Below the pieces are notes generated by a model. The model was not told the DNA's origin. It did not search any database and was given only the letters and a program-made list of their open reading frames with translations. The position numbers and the translations under genes are program-made. From the NCBI GenBank assembly GCA_028554795.2, contig CM068829.1, positions 132,643,325 to 132,707,324 of the forward strand: a stretch of DNA of 64,000 bases, in the 5' to 3' direction. This DNA comes from Sinohyriopsis cumingii. Its lineage: Eukaryota > Mollusca > Bivalvia > Unionida > Unionidae. Shown here in pieces: positions 29,993 to 38,088 of this stretch (position 1 is the first letter of the stretch; every line of letters starts with the position of its first letter).

Positions 29993-30403
29993 ATGTCCCG
30001 GAACCCACAAGCAAAGATGTCACCCTCCAGAAAACCCCAAGGAAAGAAAAGGAAAGGACTGCCACCACGTTTAGCCAAACATGGGGACATGTTATCTGTC
30101 CTGTCCAAAGCTTCTCCACCCCTACGAAAAAAACTCATTCAAACGGCCTCCAAAGAGGTCATCGATACCGTGTGCGAATGTTGTTTGAACATTTTGAAAG
30201 GCACGATCCCTTTGTCCAAACACCAGAAACAATGCTTAGGCAAACATCGTCACGTTCTTCGGAAAATGGTTCAAAAGAAAGTTCCCATTCGTCAGAAAAA
30301 GAAGATGTTGGTCCAACGTGGAGGCATTTTACCTCTCTTGTTAGGCCCCATACTGAAAGGAGTCTTGGGAACCATGTTGGGAGGACTGGTGGGAGCAAGA
30401 TAA
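29993..30403 (+). CDS. Conserved Polinton minor protein with QRGG-hydrophobic tail (136 aa)
   Basis: The order is basic N-terminus, helical middle with two Cys (CECCLNILKGTIPLSKHQK), a Lys/Arg stretch, then LVQRGGILPLLLGPILKGVL and a Gly-rich hydrophobic end. This ILKG..PLS..QK...L....LR..V...V....K..LVQRGG.LP.LL pattern is familiar from uncharacterised proteins in animal Polintons. The hydrophobic tail after the Gly-Gly suggests a membrane-active or cleaved peptide (inference). A second ATG at 30017 is an alternative start. Confidence 0.75.
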   Translation: MSRNPQAKMSPSRKPQGKKRKGLPPRLAKHGDMLSVLSKASPPLRKKLIQTASKEVIDTVCECCLNILKGTIPLSKHQKQCLGKHRHVLRKMVQKKVPIRQKKKMLVQRGGILPLLLGPILKGVLGTMLGGLVGAR

Positions 30404-30405
30404 AA
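30399..30405 (+). promoter_or_regulatory. TATA-like box (GATAAAA)
   Basis: Overlaps the previous stop; 54 bp before the ATG at 30453. Confidence 0.45.
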
Positions 30406-30452
30406 AGGCCTTCGGAAGTCCCAAGATCTCAGAATTCACCCCTGACAACCCC

Positions 30453-31163
30453 ATGGAAGGACGAAAACTAGCTTTAGTGCCTTACAAACGATGGATGGAA
30501 TACCATCGGTGGCAAGAACAACGCACCCCGCATTTACCTCCCAATCCCAATTTGAGCGAGATGTCCCAGTTACAACACGAATTGCAGTCCTTGATGGATC
30601 GCCAAGATTTGTCCGAAACAGAAAAATCGCAAAAGTACGGTCAACTCTTGCAAAGACTGCAACTCTTTCACCAGAAAGCTTTAGACGAAACAGCTTTACC
30701 CACTCTGAAAGATTTTAAGACCTTGATGAAAAGTCCAGCACCATCATCATCATTACCACCACCACCACCACTACTGTCATCCCCAACCGTCACCAGAGAT
30801 GCTACCCCACAAAGACCTGAGGAAGAAGAGACGCGCGAAGTGTTTCAAACACCGTCAGCAGCTCCCATTTCGAGTAAGATTGCAGCATCCTTGTTGACCC
30901 CGTCCCCCACACCCCAACGAGAAGAAATGAAAGCTTGGGTTAAAAAGATGATGTCCACACCTCCTTCGACAGAAGTGAAAAAGAAAGAAGGGAAACCAGA
31001 AGCGAAAAAAGAAAAGAAAACCAAAGCCATTCCATTGCCACCTCCACCTCCACCACTACCTTCGACTTCTACTCCCGTAGCCCATCGGACACGTAAATCC
31101 GTTTCCAAACCACCCTTTCGACCCACCCAAAGTAGCATCACCGAAGAGTGGGTGACTTATTAA
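30453..31163 (+). CDS. Conserved Polinton coiled/proline-rich protein (236 aa)
   Basis: The N-terminus KLALVPYKRWMEYHRWQEQ fits the K-x-LVP-x-x-x-Y/W start common to uncharacterised Polinton proteins encoded just before the integrase. Residues about 37-90 are helical (MSQLQHELQSLMDRQDLSET). The C-terminal half is low complexity with two polyproline runs and a Lys-rich stretch. AATAAA lies at 31181-31186 just before the integrase ATG. Role unknown; probably virion-associated from its position. Confidence 0.65.
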   Translation: MEGRKLALVPYKRWMEYHRWQEQRTPHLPPNPNLSEMSQLQHELQSLMDRQDLSETEKSQKYGQLLQRLQLFHQKALDETALPTLKDFKTLMKSPAPSSSLPPPPPLLSSPTVTRDATPQRPEEEETREVFQTPSAAPISSKIAASLLTPSPTPQREEMKAWVKKMMSTPPSTEVKKKEGKPEAKKEKKTKAIPLPPPPPPLPSTSTPVAHRTRKSVSKPPFRPTQSSITEEWVTY

Positions 31164-31188
31164 CACACCAACACACAAAAAATAAAAA

Positions 31189-32301
31189 ATGGAAAAAGTC
31201 TTAGCCAGCATTTACTACGATCCCTCGCATCCTGCAGGTTACGCAGGAGTTCAAAAATTGTATCGTGCTGCCAAAACTCGACTTAAAAGTCTCCGTTTAC
31301 CTCAAGTGCAACGATGGTTACAAGAACAAGCTACCTACACTTTACACAAACCCATTCGACGCAAGTTTGCCAGAAGTCGCACCCGAGTGGAAGGCATCGA
31401 TCATCAATGGCAAGCCGATTTAGCCGATGTCTCTCATTTGGCCAGCTACAATCGTGGCTACAAATATTTGTTTTGTGTCATCGACGTCTTTTCCAAATTT
31501 GCCTGGGTCGTGCCCTTGACTTCCAAATCGAGCAGCGAGTTAGTGCGAGCCCTGCAACGGGTGTTGAAACAAAGCGGCCGTCGCCCTCTTCGATGGCAAA
31601 CGGACAAAGGCACCGAATTTCTGAACCAAGCTTTCCAAAAAGAATTAAAGAAACGTGACATTCATTTTTTTACCACCGAGAATCCCGAAACCAAAGCCAG
31701 CATCGTGGAACGTTTTCAACGCACTTTGAAAGAACGCATGTGGAAATATTTTACGCATCACCACACTCTGAAGTACATCGACATCTTACCGCACCTGGTG
31801 CAAGCGTACAACCAATCTTACCATCGAAGCATCGGACGTGCCCCGCAAGACGTGACTCCCGACAACGAAGTGCTGGTGTTTGAGCGTCTGTTCGGTACGT
31901 CCCCGACGAGGGCTGTCCCCAAGAAAAGTGGAGAGTTGACCGTAGGAGATTGGGTGCGCATTGGCAAAACCAAACGCACTTTTGACAAAGGTTACTTACC
32001 TAACTGGACGACCGAACTGTTTCGCGTCACTGGACGAGTACATGGCCGTCATCCTACCGTCTATAAATTGGAAGACATGAACGGAGAAGTGCTCAAAGGA
32101 ACGTTTTATTTGCCCGAGTTACAACGTGTCACCAAAAAAGAAGACGACGTGTACGACATCGAAAGCATTCTCGAACGCAGAACCCGTAAAGTGGGCAAAC
32201 GACGTGTCAAAGAAGTCAAAGTACGTTGGAAAGGATATCCACCCAGTTTCGATTCTTGGATCGACGCTTCGCAAGTCATCGACTATAAAAAGAAGAAGTG
32301 A
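31189..32301 (+). CDS. int: Retroviral-type integrase with chromodomain (370 aa)
   Basis: DDE catalytic residues are D77 (WQADLADVSHL), D139 (QTDKGTEF) and E174 (KASIVERFQRTLK), with 35 positions between the last two. The N-terminus YYDPSHPAGYAGVQKLYRAA is the usual Polinton start. Residues about 318-366 are a chromodomain (DVYDIESILERR...VRWKGYPPSFDSWI), which in Polinton integrases is thought to guide insertion to chromatin. The enzyme joins the element's TIR ends to host DNA, producing the 6-bp duplication seen here. The frame is intact. Confidence 0.96.
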   Translation: MEKVLASIYYDPSHPAGYAGVQKLYRAAKTRLKSLRLPQVQRWLQEQATYTLHKPIRRKFARSRTRVEGIDHQWQADLADVSHLASYNRGYKYLFCVIDVFSKFAWVVPLTSKSSSELVRALQRVLKQSGRRPLRWQTDKGTEFLNQAFQKELKKRDIHFFTTENPETKASIVERFQRTLKERMWKYFTHHHTLKYIDILPHLVQAYNQSYHRSIGRAPQDVTPDNEVLVFERLFGTSPTRAVPKKSGELTVGDWVRIGKTKRTFDKGYLPNWTTELFRVTGRVHGRHPTVYKLEDMNGEVLKGTFYLPELQRVTKKEDDVYDIESILERRTRKVGKRRVKEVKVRWKGYPPSFDSWIDASQVIDYKKKK

Positions 32302-32306
32302 CCATC

Positions 32307-32729
32307 ATGCCCTTTCACACAGCAGCAGATGCAGCTACGTCGACCACTCCTTCTTCCCCTAGTTCTTCTGTGCAAGATTTACAAAAACAACCCTTGTGGG
32401 TGTGGTGTGGAGAACGTGTGCCTAAAACACAAATCGTCTTTTTCTGCCAAATCTTCGTGGTGTATTGTGTCATCGGGGCAGCCATCGCCAATTTGAGTTT
32501 GCAACAAGGAGACAAACAATTGTGGACCATTTTATTCAGCAGTTGCATCGGTTACCTGCTTCCCAATCCCTCCCTGAAATTCTCCTCGAACGGGAACGTT
32601 GTGTCAAGTGCCAGTGTCAGTGCCAGTCACCACTCCAACAACCACAACCAGAACCCCATTTTGGGCGGAGACACGCCTCTGACATCCAGTAATATCCCCT
32701 CGGACAGCCACAGAACTCTGGAATTATGA
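32307..32729 (+). CDS. Two-TM small protein conserved in Polintons (140 aa)
   Basis: The ATG lies 6 bp after the integrase stop. Two hydrophobic segments, about 43-63 (IVFFCQIFVVYCVIGAAIAN) and 71-86 (LWTILFSSCIGYLLP), are joined by SLQQGDK. The VPKTQIVFFCQ...LW..LFSSC.GYLLPNPSLK pattern is shared with small membrane proteins at this place in animal Polintons. The C-terminus is Ser/Asn/His-rich. The stop overlaps the next start as ATGA. A virion membrane or egress role is only a guess. Confidence 0.7.
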   Translation: MPFHTAADAATSTTPSSPSSSVQDLQKQPLWVWCGERVPKTQIVFFCQIFVVYCVIGAAIANLSLQQGDKQLWTILFSSCIGYLLPNPSLKFSSNGNVVSSASVSASHHSNNHNQNPILGGDTPLTSSNIPSDSHRTLEL

Positions 32730-33668
32730 GTCACGAAAACCAATTTTACTTAACCTTACCCAGTGACAGTTCCATGGAGGTGTTTCCCAACAACACGTTG
32801 TGCTGTTACACAGCCAAATTACCTCAAGCCATCCCCTTAGATCACGAAGCCCATTGGGAAGTGGCTTTAGTGGAAATGATTCACCCAACCCAAGTCCACA
32901 ATATCACTGCCCAGCAAAATTGGTTTAAGGTGGAAGTTCATGACAAACAATTGCAAGATGAGTTGGATAAAATTGGCACATATACCAATAAAACCTCTGA
33001 TGACAGAACTAAAACGACCACCTACAACTTGTTCATTCTCCCAGGCTATTATTTCAGTGGTCATCATTTGGTCAGCGCCATAGCCTCCAGGTTTAATGGC
33101 GTGTTCCATAAAGCTTTGAGTAATGTCCAAAAAAGTGTCACCCTGGAATACCACAAAATAGCTCGTCGCTTTCTGATGAAATTTTCTGAGGGGTCCAAAA
33201 AATTCATGTCTTTCTTATTTTGTCCTGAATTGTTTGACATATTGGGCGGTGACGCGGAGCTGAGGAAGACAGGAGAACAAAAAAAAAAGCCCCGAATTAC
33301 CAATCATTCATGACAACGACTCTTTTGCCAGGTATTTTCGTTTCCCGGTAGAACTGAACCAAGGACTGAATTTGATCTTTGTGTATTCCGATGTGGTGGA
33401 GTACAACGTGGTGGGACACACCTCCGTGCCGTTACTGCGTGTCATTCCTTTCAAAGTGGATTCTGCCACAAACGCTGACGAGGAAGGTGGAAACACTTAC
33501 CACGTTCACCGCGAATTTGTCCATCCTCACTATTTACCCGTCAGCAAGTCGTATTTGGACACGGTCAACATTACTGTAAAAGGAGATTTGGGACAAAATA
33601 TTCCATTCACCAAAGGAAAAGTCACGGTGAAACTCCATTTTCGAAAACGGTTCTCTCACGACTCGTAA
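32726..33668 (+). pseudogene. Minor capsid (penton-type) protein, frameshifted
   Basis: The first 195 codons (MSHENQFYLTLPSDSSMEVF...) match the start of Polinton minor capsid proteins (single jelly roll, adenovirus penton-base counterpart), including FPNNTLCCYTAKLPQAIPL and WEVALVEMIHP. The frame breaks in a run of ten A (33279-33288) and stops at 33313, while the rest of the domain continues in another frame to 33668 (FVYSDVVEYNVVGHTSVPLL). The gene is therefore split in this copy unless the A run is a sequencing error or frameshifting occurs. It follows the two-TM gene with a 4-bp ATGA overlap. Confidence 0.85.
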
Positions 33669-33675
33669 GCAAGTC

Positions 33676-34092
33676 ATGTATCCAGTGTACCAAGGGGTGG
33701 CTCGACAGCGAGGACACGGTTTAGGAGACATGTTAAAATCGGCCTTTCGTTCGGTGGCCCCAGTGTTGAAACCGATGGTGACACGCGGATTGCACGCCTT
33801 GAAAGATGCGGCACTGACGCAAGGCAAAGAATTTCTCCAAAATGTCATCATCGACAAACAAAACCCTAAAGAAGCCTTCATGAGGGCAGGCAAAAAAGTC
33901 TTGCTGCAAACAGGCAAAGACCTTTTGGGCCGACGCGAAACACCTATAAATGCCCTGCACGCTACCGAGTCAGGCATTCAGCAAGGACAAGGCAGAAAGA
34001 GACGACGAAGAAAACACCCTTTCACCAGACTTCAAGCTAGAAAGGCCAAGAAAAGAAGAACCGTTCGAGACTTAGACGTTTTCGATTATTGA
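33676..34092 (+). CDS. pVI/pX-like minor virion protein (138 aa)
   Basis: The N-terminus MYPVYQGVARQRGHGLGDML, then amphipathic helices (SAFRSVAPVLKPMVTRGL) and a very basic C-terminal tail, is the pattern of small Polinton proteins between minor and major capsid genes. The location corresponds to adenovirus membrane-lytic or core-linking proteins (inference by position and composition). It ends 15 bp before the major capsid ATG. Confidence 0.75.
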   Translation: MYPVYQGVARQRGHGLGDMLKSAFRSVAPVLKPMVTRGLHALKDAALTQGKEFLQNVIIDKQNPKEAFMRAGKKVLLQTGKDLLGRRETPINALHATESGIQQGQGRKRRRRKHPFTRLQARKAKKRRTVRDLDVFDY

Positions 34093-34106
34093 GGAAGAAC
34101 AAAAAA

Positions 34107-35429
34107 ATGATGCACCGAGAGTCTTGTGCTTGTTCCAAGACGGAACTGGATATGTTTGCCATGCCCCCCACCATGATGACGATGCAAGAATCCCAGTGGG
34201 TGGAATTTCACCCGGTCTCCTCATTGACCGATTCCGCTCCCATCGAGTTTGAAATCAAAGGACAGCCCGAAGATTACATCGATCTGAATAGCAGTTACCT
34301 ATACTTAAAAGTGAAAGTGTTCGAACCACCCAACGCTGACCTAGCCGATGATGATGTAGTAGCTCCCGTCAATAATTTCATGCATTCCTTGTTCAGTGAA
34401 GTGGACTTGTACTTGAATAACAAACTGGTCAGCAGCAGCATGGATACTTACCCTTATCGAGCCTACCTGGAAAATCTCTTGACGTACGGAAAAGAAGCCA
34501 AGAACACTCATCTGGATGCTTGCGTGGTATGGAAACCTGACCAAGCGACTAGGTTCAGCAGCATTACAGTTGCTGGGGATGCTCAAAACACAACGGGATT
34601 TGTAGAACGACGAAAGAAAATTCGTCTAAGTCGTAGTTTAGAACTGATGGATCGCTTGCATTTGGACATGTGGTTACAAGAAAAGTATTTGCTAAACGGG
34701 GTGGATATCCGCTTGAGACTGAATCGTAGCAGTGCCGCTTTCCATTTGATGGCTGCAGAAAATTCCCCTTACAAAACCAAAATCGAAGAAGCCAGACTCT
34801 ACGTGGGTCGCGTAGAAGTGTTACCTAAAGTAGGTAACGACATCAGTCAGACATTGAGCAGAACGACCGCCAAGTATCCGATCCGACGCGTGGAAGTGAA
34901 AACCTTCACCATTCCTGCTGGACAGCGATCCATGATCGAAGATCATCTGTTCCAAGGACAGTTACCCAAACGTTTGATTGTTGGTATCGTCAAGAATTCA
35001 GCCTTCAACGGAGCCTACCACGAAAATCCTTTCGACTTTCATCATTACAATGTGTCCAAGATCGAAGTCAGTCGCGATGGCAAGACCTTGTGTACCCGAC
35101 CCTTTGAGCCTAACTTTGGTGTCGCGAAGAATTATTTGAGATCGTACTTGTCCCTGTACGAAGCTACCGGACAGTTAGGAACCAACACCAGTCATGGTAT
35201 TTCGTACGACGATTATGAAGGAGGCTACGCTTTGTGGGCTTTCGATTTCACTCCAGACCAAGGCAGCGACGAGGGACATTTCCACCCTATAAAATCTGGC
35301 CAGATTCGTGTGGAAATTCAGTTTGCAGAAGCTTTACGCGCAGAAAACACAGTGAACGTCATCCTGTATGCAGAATTCGACAATACCATAGAAATCAACA
35401 GTTTGAGAGAAGTCATTCTAGATTATTAG
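34107..35429 (+). CDS. Major capsid protein, double jelly roll (440 aa)
   Basis: The start is the ATG at 34107 (MMHRESCACSKTELDMFAMP); the frame extends six codons upstream from a TTG but with no ATG. Conserved Polinton hexon-type features include SAPIEFEIKGQPEDYIDLNS, followed by SYLYLKVKV, and FMHSLFSEVDLYLNNKLV. These proteins form the pseudo-hexagonal capsomers of the predicted virion. The frame is intact, and the gene is the longest in the structural cluster. No TATA lies at the spacing used by the non-structural genes; the nearest (33945) is 162 bp upstream. Confidence 0.94.
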   Translation: MMHRESCACSKTELDMFAMPPTMMTMQESQWVEFHPVSSLTDSAPIEFEIKGQPEDYIDLNSSYLYLKVKVFEPPNADLADDDVVAPVNNFMHSLFSEVDLYLNNKLVSSSMDTYPYRAYLENLLTYGKEAKNTHLDACVVWKPDQATRFSSITVAGDAQNTTGFVERRKKIRLSRSLELMDRLHLDMWLQEKYLLNGVDIRLRLNRSSAAFHLMAAENSPYKTKIEEARLYVGRVEVLPKVGNDISQTLSRTTAKYPIRRVEVKTFTIPAGQRSMIEDHLFQGQLPKRLIVGIVKNSAFNGAYHENPFDFHHYNVSKIEVSRDGKTLCTRPFEPNFGVAKNYLRSYLSLYEATGQLGTNTSHGISYDDYEGGYALWAFDFTPDQGSDEGHFHPIKSGQIRVEIQFAEALRAENTVNVILYAEFDNTIEINSLREVILDY

Positions 35430-35434
35430 AAGCC

Positions 35435-35917
35435 ATGGAAGACTGTTATCCCTCTTTACCTAGTGGAGAAACTTTGGACATGAAATGTAAGGAGACTGTG
35501 GAAGAAGAAGTGATCATGATGAAGTCGAGATGGCCAGAACAAGAAGCCCATTTAGTCTCCTGTTTTGCCAAACACTTGGTCGACAAAATGACGGAATTGA
35601 TCAAGAAAAATTGCTATGGATGTCAAAACGATCATCCCAGTCAAATTCAACACGATAAATGCCTAATGTTGAGTCAAGAAGAAAAATTGGACGAGTATCT
35701 GGACGAAGCTTGGAGTCTCATCTCGAACAAAGACGTGTTGCACCAGTGGTATAAAGACTTGCGTGAACATTCTTGTCCACCATTAACCACTCAAGAGATC
35801 CATCGTATCGAAGCTCTCCTGAATCAGAGTGAGGAAACAGAACGAATAACCGTTTATTCGTCAGACATTTTCAAGCAAAAAGTCAGGATCGAATTGACGA
35901 CTTATTATTACGTTTGA
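35435..35917 (+). CDS. Cys/His-motif protein conserved in Polintons (160 aa)
   Basis: The start is the ATG 5 bp after the capsid stop; the frame continues upstream inside the capsid gene but that part is a shadow. It carries C60-x2-C63-x3-H67-x5-H73-x2-C76 (NCYGCQNDHPSQIQHDKC), a likely zinc site that I recognise from Polinton proteins next to the major capsid gene. It is otherwise helical and acidic. Function unknown. Confidence 0.7.
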   Translation: MEDCYPSLPSGETLDMKCKETVEEEVIMMKSRWPEQEAHLVSCFAKHLVDKMTELIKKNCYGCQNDHPSQIQHDKCLMLSQEEKLDEYLDEAWSLISNKDVLHQWYKDLREHSCPPLTTQEIHRIEALLNQSEETERITVYSSDIFKQKVRIELTTYYYV

Positions 35918-35937
35918 AGAAGAAAAAAACCACACAA

Positions 35938-36498
35938 ATGGATACCTGGGAACTTTATTACCTTTTGAACCACAGTTCGTATACGGCTTCTTGGAATCCT
36001 GTCGTCTGTGCTAAAGATGAACTCCCTCATCGCAAACCTAAAGACCATCAAGCTTACGTGATCAACACGGACGACAGTCATCTCCCAGGAACCCACTGGG
36101 TAGCCGTCTACTTTCCTCAAGAAGGCTGTGTGGAATATTTCGATTCGTACGGATTGCCCCCTTTGGAAGACGATATCATCGACTTTATGAGAAGAAATGC
36201 TCAAACCACCCGATTCAATAACGTGAAATTACAAGGCACAGATTCCTTGGTGTGTGGACAGTACTGTGTGTATTTTCTGCATCATCGCAGCCTGGGCTAT
36301 TCCTTAGAACATTTAGTGACTCATTTTGATCCTCGTTCTTCTGCTAGAAACGATGTGAAAGTAGATCGATGGTTTTGTGACCATTATGCTTATCTTTTGT
36401 CTCAAGCTAGGAAACGTAGTGTCCATCAATGGCCTAATGATTTCCAACAGTGGAAATCACAATTTCATTCACAACGTTGTCAGCCTTGTTCAAAGTAG
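35938..36498 (+). CDS. pro: Adenain-like cysteine protease (186 aa)
   Basis: The catalytic layout of the C5/Ulp1 fold is visible: H53 (THWVAVYF), D69 (EYFDSYG), oxyanion Q99 and nucleophile C106 in DSLVCGQYC, Q to C spacing 7. The protease cleaves capsid and core precursors at Gly-Gly type sites during maturation in adenovirus relatives. Length and N-terminus (MDTWELYYLLN) fit Polinton proteases. It is the last gene of the structural block; AATAAA lies at 36610-36615. Confidence 0.94.
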   Translation: MDTWELYYLLNHSSYTASWNPVVCAKDELPHRKPKDHQAYVINTDDSHLPGTHWVAVYFPQEGCVEYFDSYGLPPLEDDIIDFMRRNAQTTRFNNVKLQGTDSLVCGQYCVYFLHHRSLGYSLEHLVTHFDPRSSARNDVKVDRWFCDHYAYLLSQARKRSVHQWPNDFQQWKSQFHSQRCQPCSK

Positions 36499-36835
36499 AT
36501 TGTATTTGAAGAAAAAAATTATTGTGATTTGAAAAAAATTGTTTGATGTTATAGTGTTGGATTATTGTTAAAAATGTTAGAGTTGTTGTTTAGTGTTAAG
36601 TGATTTTTGAATAAAAAATGTTGTGTTTTGAAAAAAATGCCTTTGTCTTTTGTTTAGCTATAAGAATGTTGGATTGATGCTCTTTCATTTCTTACTATCC
36701 CTCTCATGACACTCACTGAACGTTGCGGCTCGAAAACCGTGTGGGGGATGTTTTCCTTCACGTCCGCGCTTTAACTTTAAGAACCGGGGTTGTTTCCAGT
36801 CTAACCATCCATTGTCGACTCATCCTTCTACGAAG
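36499..36835 (+). promoter_or_regulatory. Spacer and promoter region of right-end cassette 1
   Basis: AT-rich 3' region of the protease gene with AATAAA at 36610-36615, then the upstream box GGGGATGTTTTCC...CACGTCCGCGCTTT (36744-36772). CTTTAAG follows where the sister cassettes have TATAAA, about 60 bp before the cassette ATG. Confidence 0.55.
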
Positions 36836-37186
36836 ATGTGCTCCAAACTAGCTAAGCTCAACGAAGCCTACGTGAATCTGCATAGGGTCAGACACAGTCT
36901 GATACCGAAGCCAGAAGAAATAGAGAATGTGAGAATGTTAAAAATCACTGAAGACCTGATAGAAGAGCTCTTCAGAGAAGAAATGAACAGGGAAAAAGAA
37001 GAATGGACAGAGAAGTACAGACTTCAGAGACAGCAGCAACAGCAGCAGCAACAGCAGCAACCTGAAGCTGACAGAGGCTTTGTCGATTGTCGTATCGACA
37101 CCAAAGAATTCTTCTTCTCTTTCCGAAGAAGCAGACCTATCGCCAGAAAGTCTATCCTCAGAGGACATCGCATTCTTAGAAACTAA
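36836..37186 (+). CDS. Right-end cassette gene 1, coiled coil with poly-Gln (116 aa)
   Basis: Starts MCSKLAKLNEAYVNLHRVRH; residues about 35-65 are helical and charged (EDLIEELFREEMNREKEEW), followed by a Gln run encoded by CAG/CAA repeats (about 37028-37061). After the run the annotated frame is Arg/Phe-rich, whereas the +1 frame is an acidic Ser/Glu-rich sequence (SLSEEADLSPESLSSEDIAF). A length change in the repeat may thus have shifted the frame. No homologue is recognised. It shares promoter box and 3' hairpin with cassettes 2 and 3. Confidence 0.55.
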   Translation: MCSKLAKLNEAYVNLHRVRHSLIPKPEEIENVRMLKITEDLIEELFREEMNREKEEWTEKYRLQRQQQQQQQQQQPEADRGFVDCRIDTKEFFFSFRRSRPIARKSILRGHRILRN

Positions 37187-37214
37187 AAAAGAATGCCATA
37201 ACAAAACAAAAAAC

Positions 37215-37230
37215 AGCCCTTTTCAGGGCT
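37215..37230 (+). terminator. AGCCC hairpin after cassette 1
   Basis: AGCCCTTTTCAGGGCT. The outer pair is A-T instead of G-C in the copies at 20230 and 39102, so pairing is conserved by compensatory change. It is followed by ACCCAATACTCTAGAAAAG and CAATTTGCCAATG. Confidence 0.6.
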
Positions 37231-37674
37231 ACCCAATACTCTAGAAAAGAAATAACCATCAATTTGCCAATGTGTGTAGATAGAGTAGTGTGAAAATAAA
37301 CACTAACTCTTTTTCAAAAAAATGTGAGGGTATGTGTTTGTGTGTTTGTGTGTTTGTGTGATTGTGTTTGTAAGTGATAAAGTAGGTTGGTGTGGATAGT
37401 AGATTAAAATGATGTTTGTTTTTTTTGGTGTTTGAGGTGTATATTTGGGGTTAGATTGGATTGCCTTGCGTATGTGGATAGTCTATTGAAGTGATGGGTA
37501 ACGTAAAAAAGTGAGTGAGTGTTTCTTTTAGGTCCGCGCGTTGATTTTGGTCATGATCTAGGTAAGATCAATTTTATGTTATTAGGGGATGTTTTCCATC
37601 ACGTCCGCGCTTTCACTATAAATTGAAACTCGTTCGGCAGTCCAGCTACCCTTGTTGATTGATCAACACCAAAA
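37231..37674 (+). promoter_or_regulatory. Cassette 2 upstream region
   Basis: TG-rich spacer, then a partial box GGTCCGCGCG (37531-37540), the palindrome TGATCTAGGTAAGATCA (37554-37570), a full box ending CACGTCCGCGC (37585-37613) and TATAAATT (37617-37624), 58 bp before the ATG. The same order appears upstream of cassette 3, so the unit was duplicated. Confidence 0.65.
37554..37570. promoter_or_regulatory. Palindromic operator-like site, copy 1
   Basis: TGATCT-AGGTA-AGATCA; six-base arms. It is embedded in a conserved stretch (CATGATCTAGG...TTTTATG) identical in position to 38357-38373. Confidence 0.5.
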
Positions 37675-38043
37675 ATGAACACGAGACTGGAGAAACTGTT
37701 GGAGCTTCATGTGCCTCTGGAATATGCCAGGCGCATATTAAATGAACTGGCCGCGGAAGCCATTGTCGAGGAGGGAAGAATAAGAGAGGAGGAAAGAAGA
37801 AACAAAGAAGAGGAGGAGAGAAGATATAAAGAAGAAGAGGAAAGAAGATACAAAGAGGAGGAGAGAAGATACAAAGAAGAGGAGAAGGAAAAGGAGAGAA
37901 GAAAAAATTTCAGAATCCCAGAGAGCGAAAATTGGGATTCTGAAGCGACATATCCTGCCTCTGCTCTCTCCCCCCAAAAGGTAAAAAGTAACTGGGGGAT
38001 AAGATGTGTATGTGGCGCCAGGCCTGGAAGGTGCCACCATTAA
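37675..38043 (+). CDS. Right-end cassette gene 2, Glu/Arg coiled coil (122 aa)
   Basis: ATG 58 bp after TATAAATT. The N-terminal helix MNTRLEKLLELHVPLEYARR is reminiscent of cassette 1. Residues about 40-80 are a repeated RRYKEEEE/RRYKEEER block, a continuous charged helix. The last 20 residues hold Cys and His (CVCGARPGRCHH). It is followed 30 bp later by the AGCCC hairpin. Function unknown; the coil suggests multimer formation. Confidence 0.6.
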   Translation: MNTRLEKLLELHVPLEYARRILNELAAEAIVEEGRIREEERRNKEEEERRYKEEEERRYKEEERRYKEEEKEKERRKNFRIPESENWDSEATYPASALSPQKVKSNWGIRCVCGARPGRCHH

Positions 38044-38072
38044 CCAGGTGTCCATGAAGTTCCAAACAAAAC

Positions 38073-38088
38073 AGCCCTTTTCAGGGCT
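38073..38088 (+). terminator. AGCCC hairpin after cassette 2
   Basis: AGCCCTTTTCAGGGCT, same downstream context as the copy at 37215. Confidence 0.6.

Noticed and set aside
32284..32291. TATAAAAA near the end of the integrase gene
   Set aside because: It is only 23 bp before the next ATG, too close for a TATA-directed start, and is explained by the Tyr-Lys-Lys codons.
35234..35434. N-terminal extension of the Cys/His protein inside the major capsid gene
   Set aside because: It overlaps the conserved capsid frame and has no ATG; the ATG 5 bp after the capsid stop is the better start.
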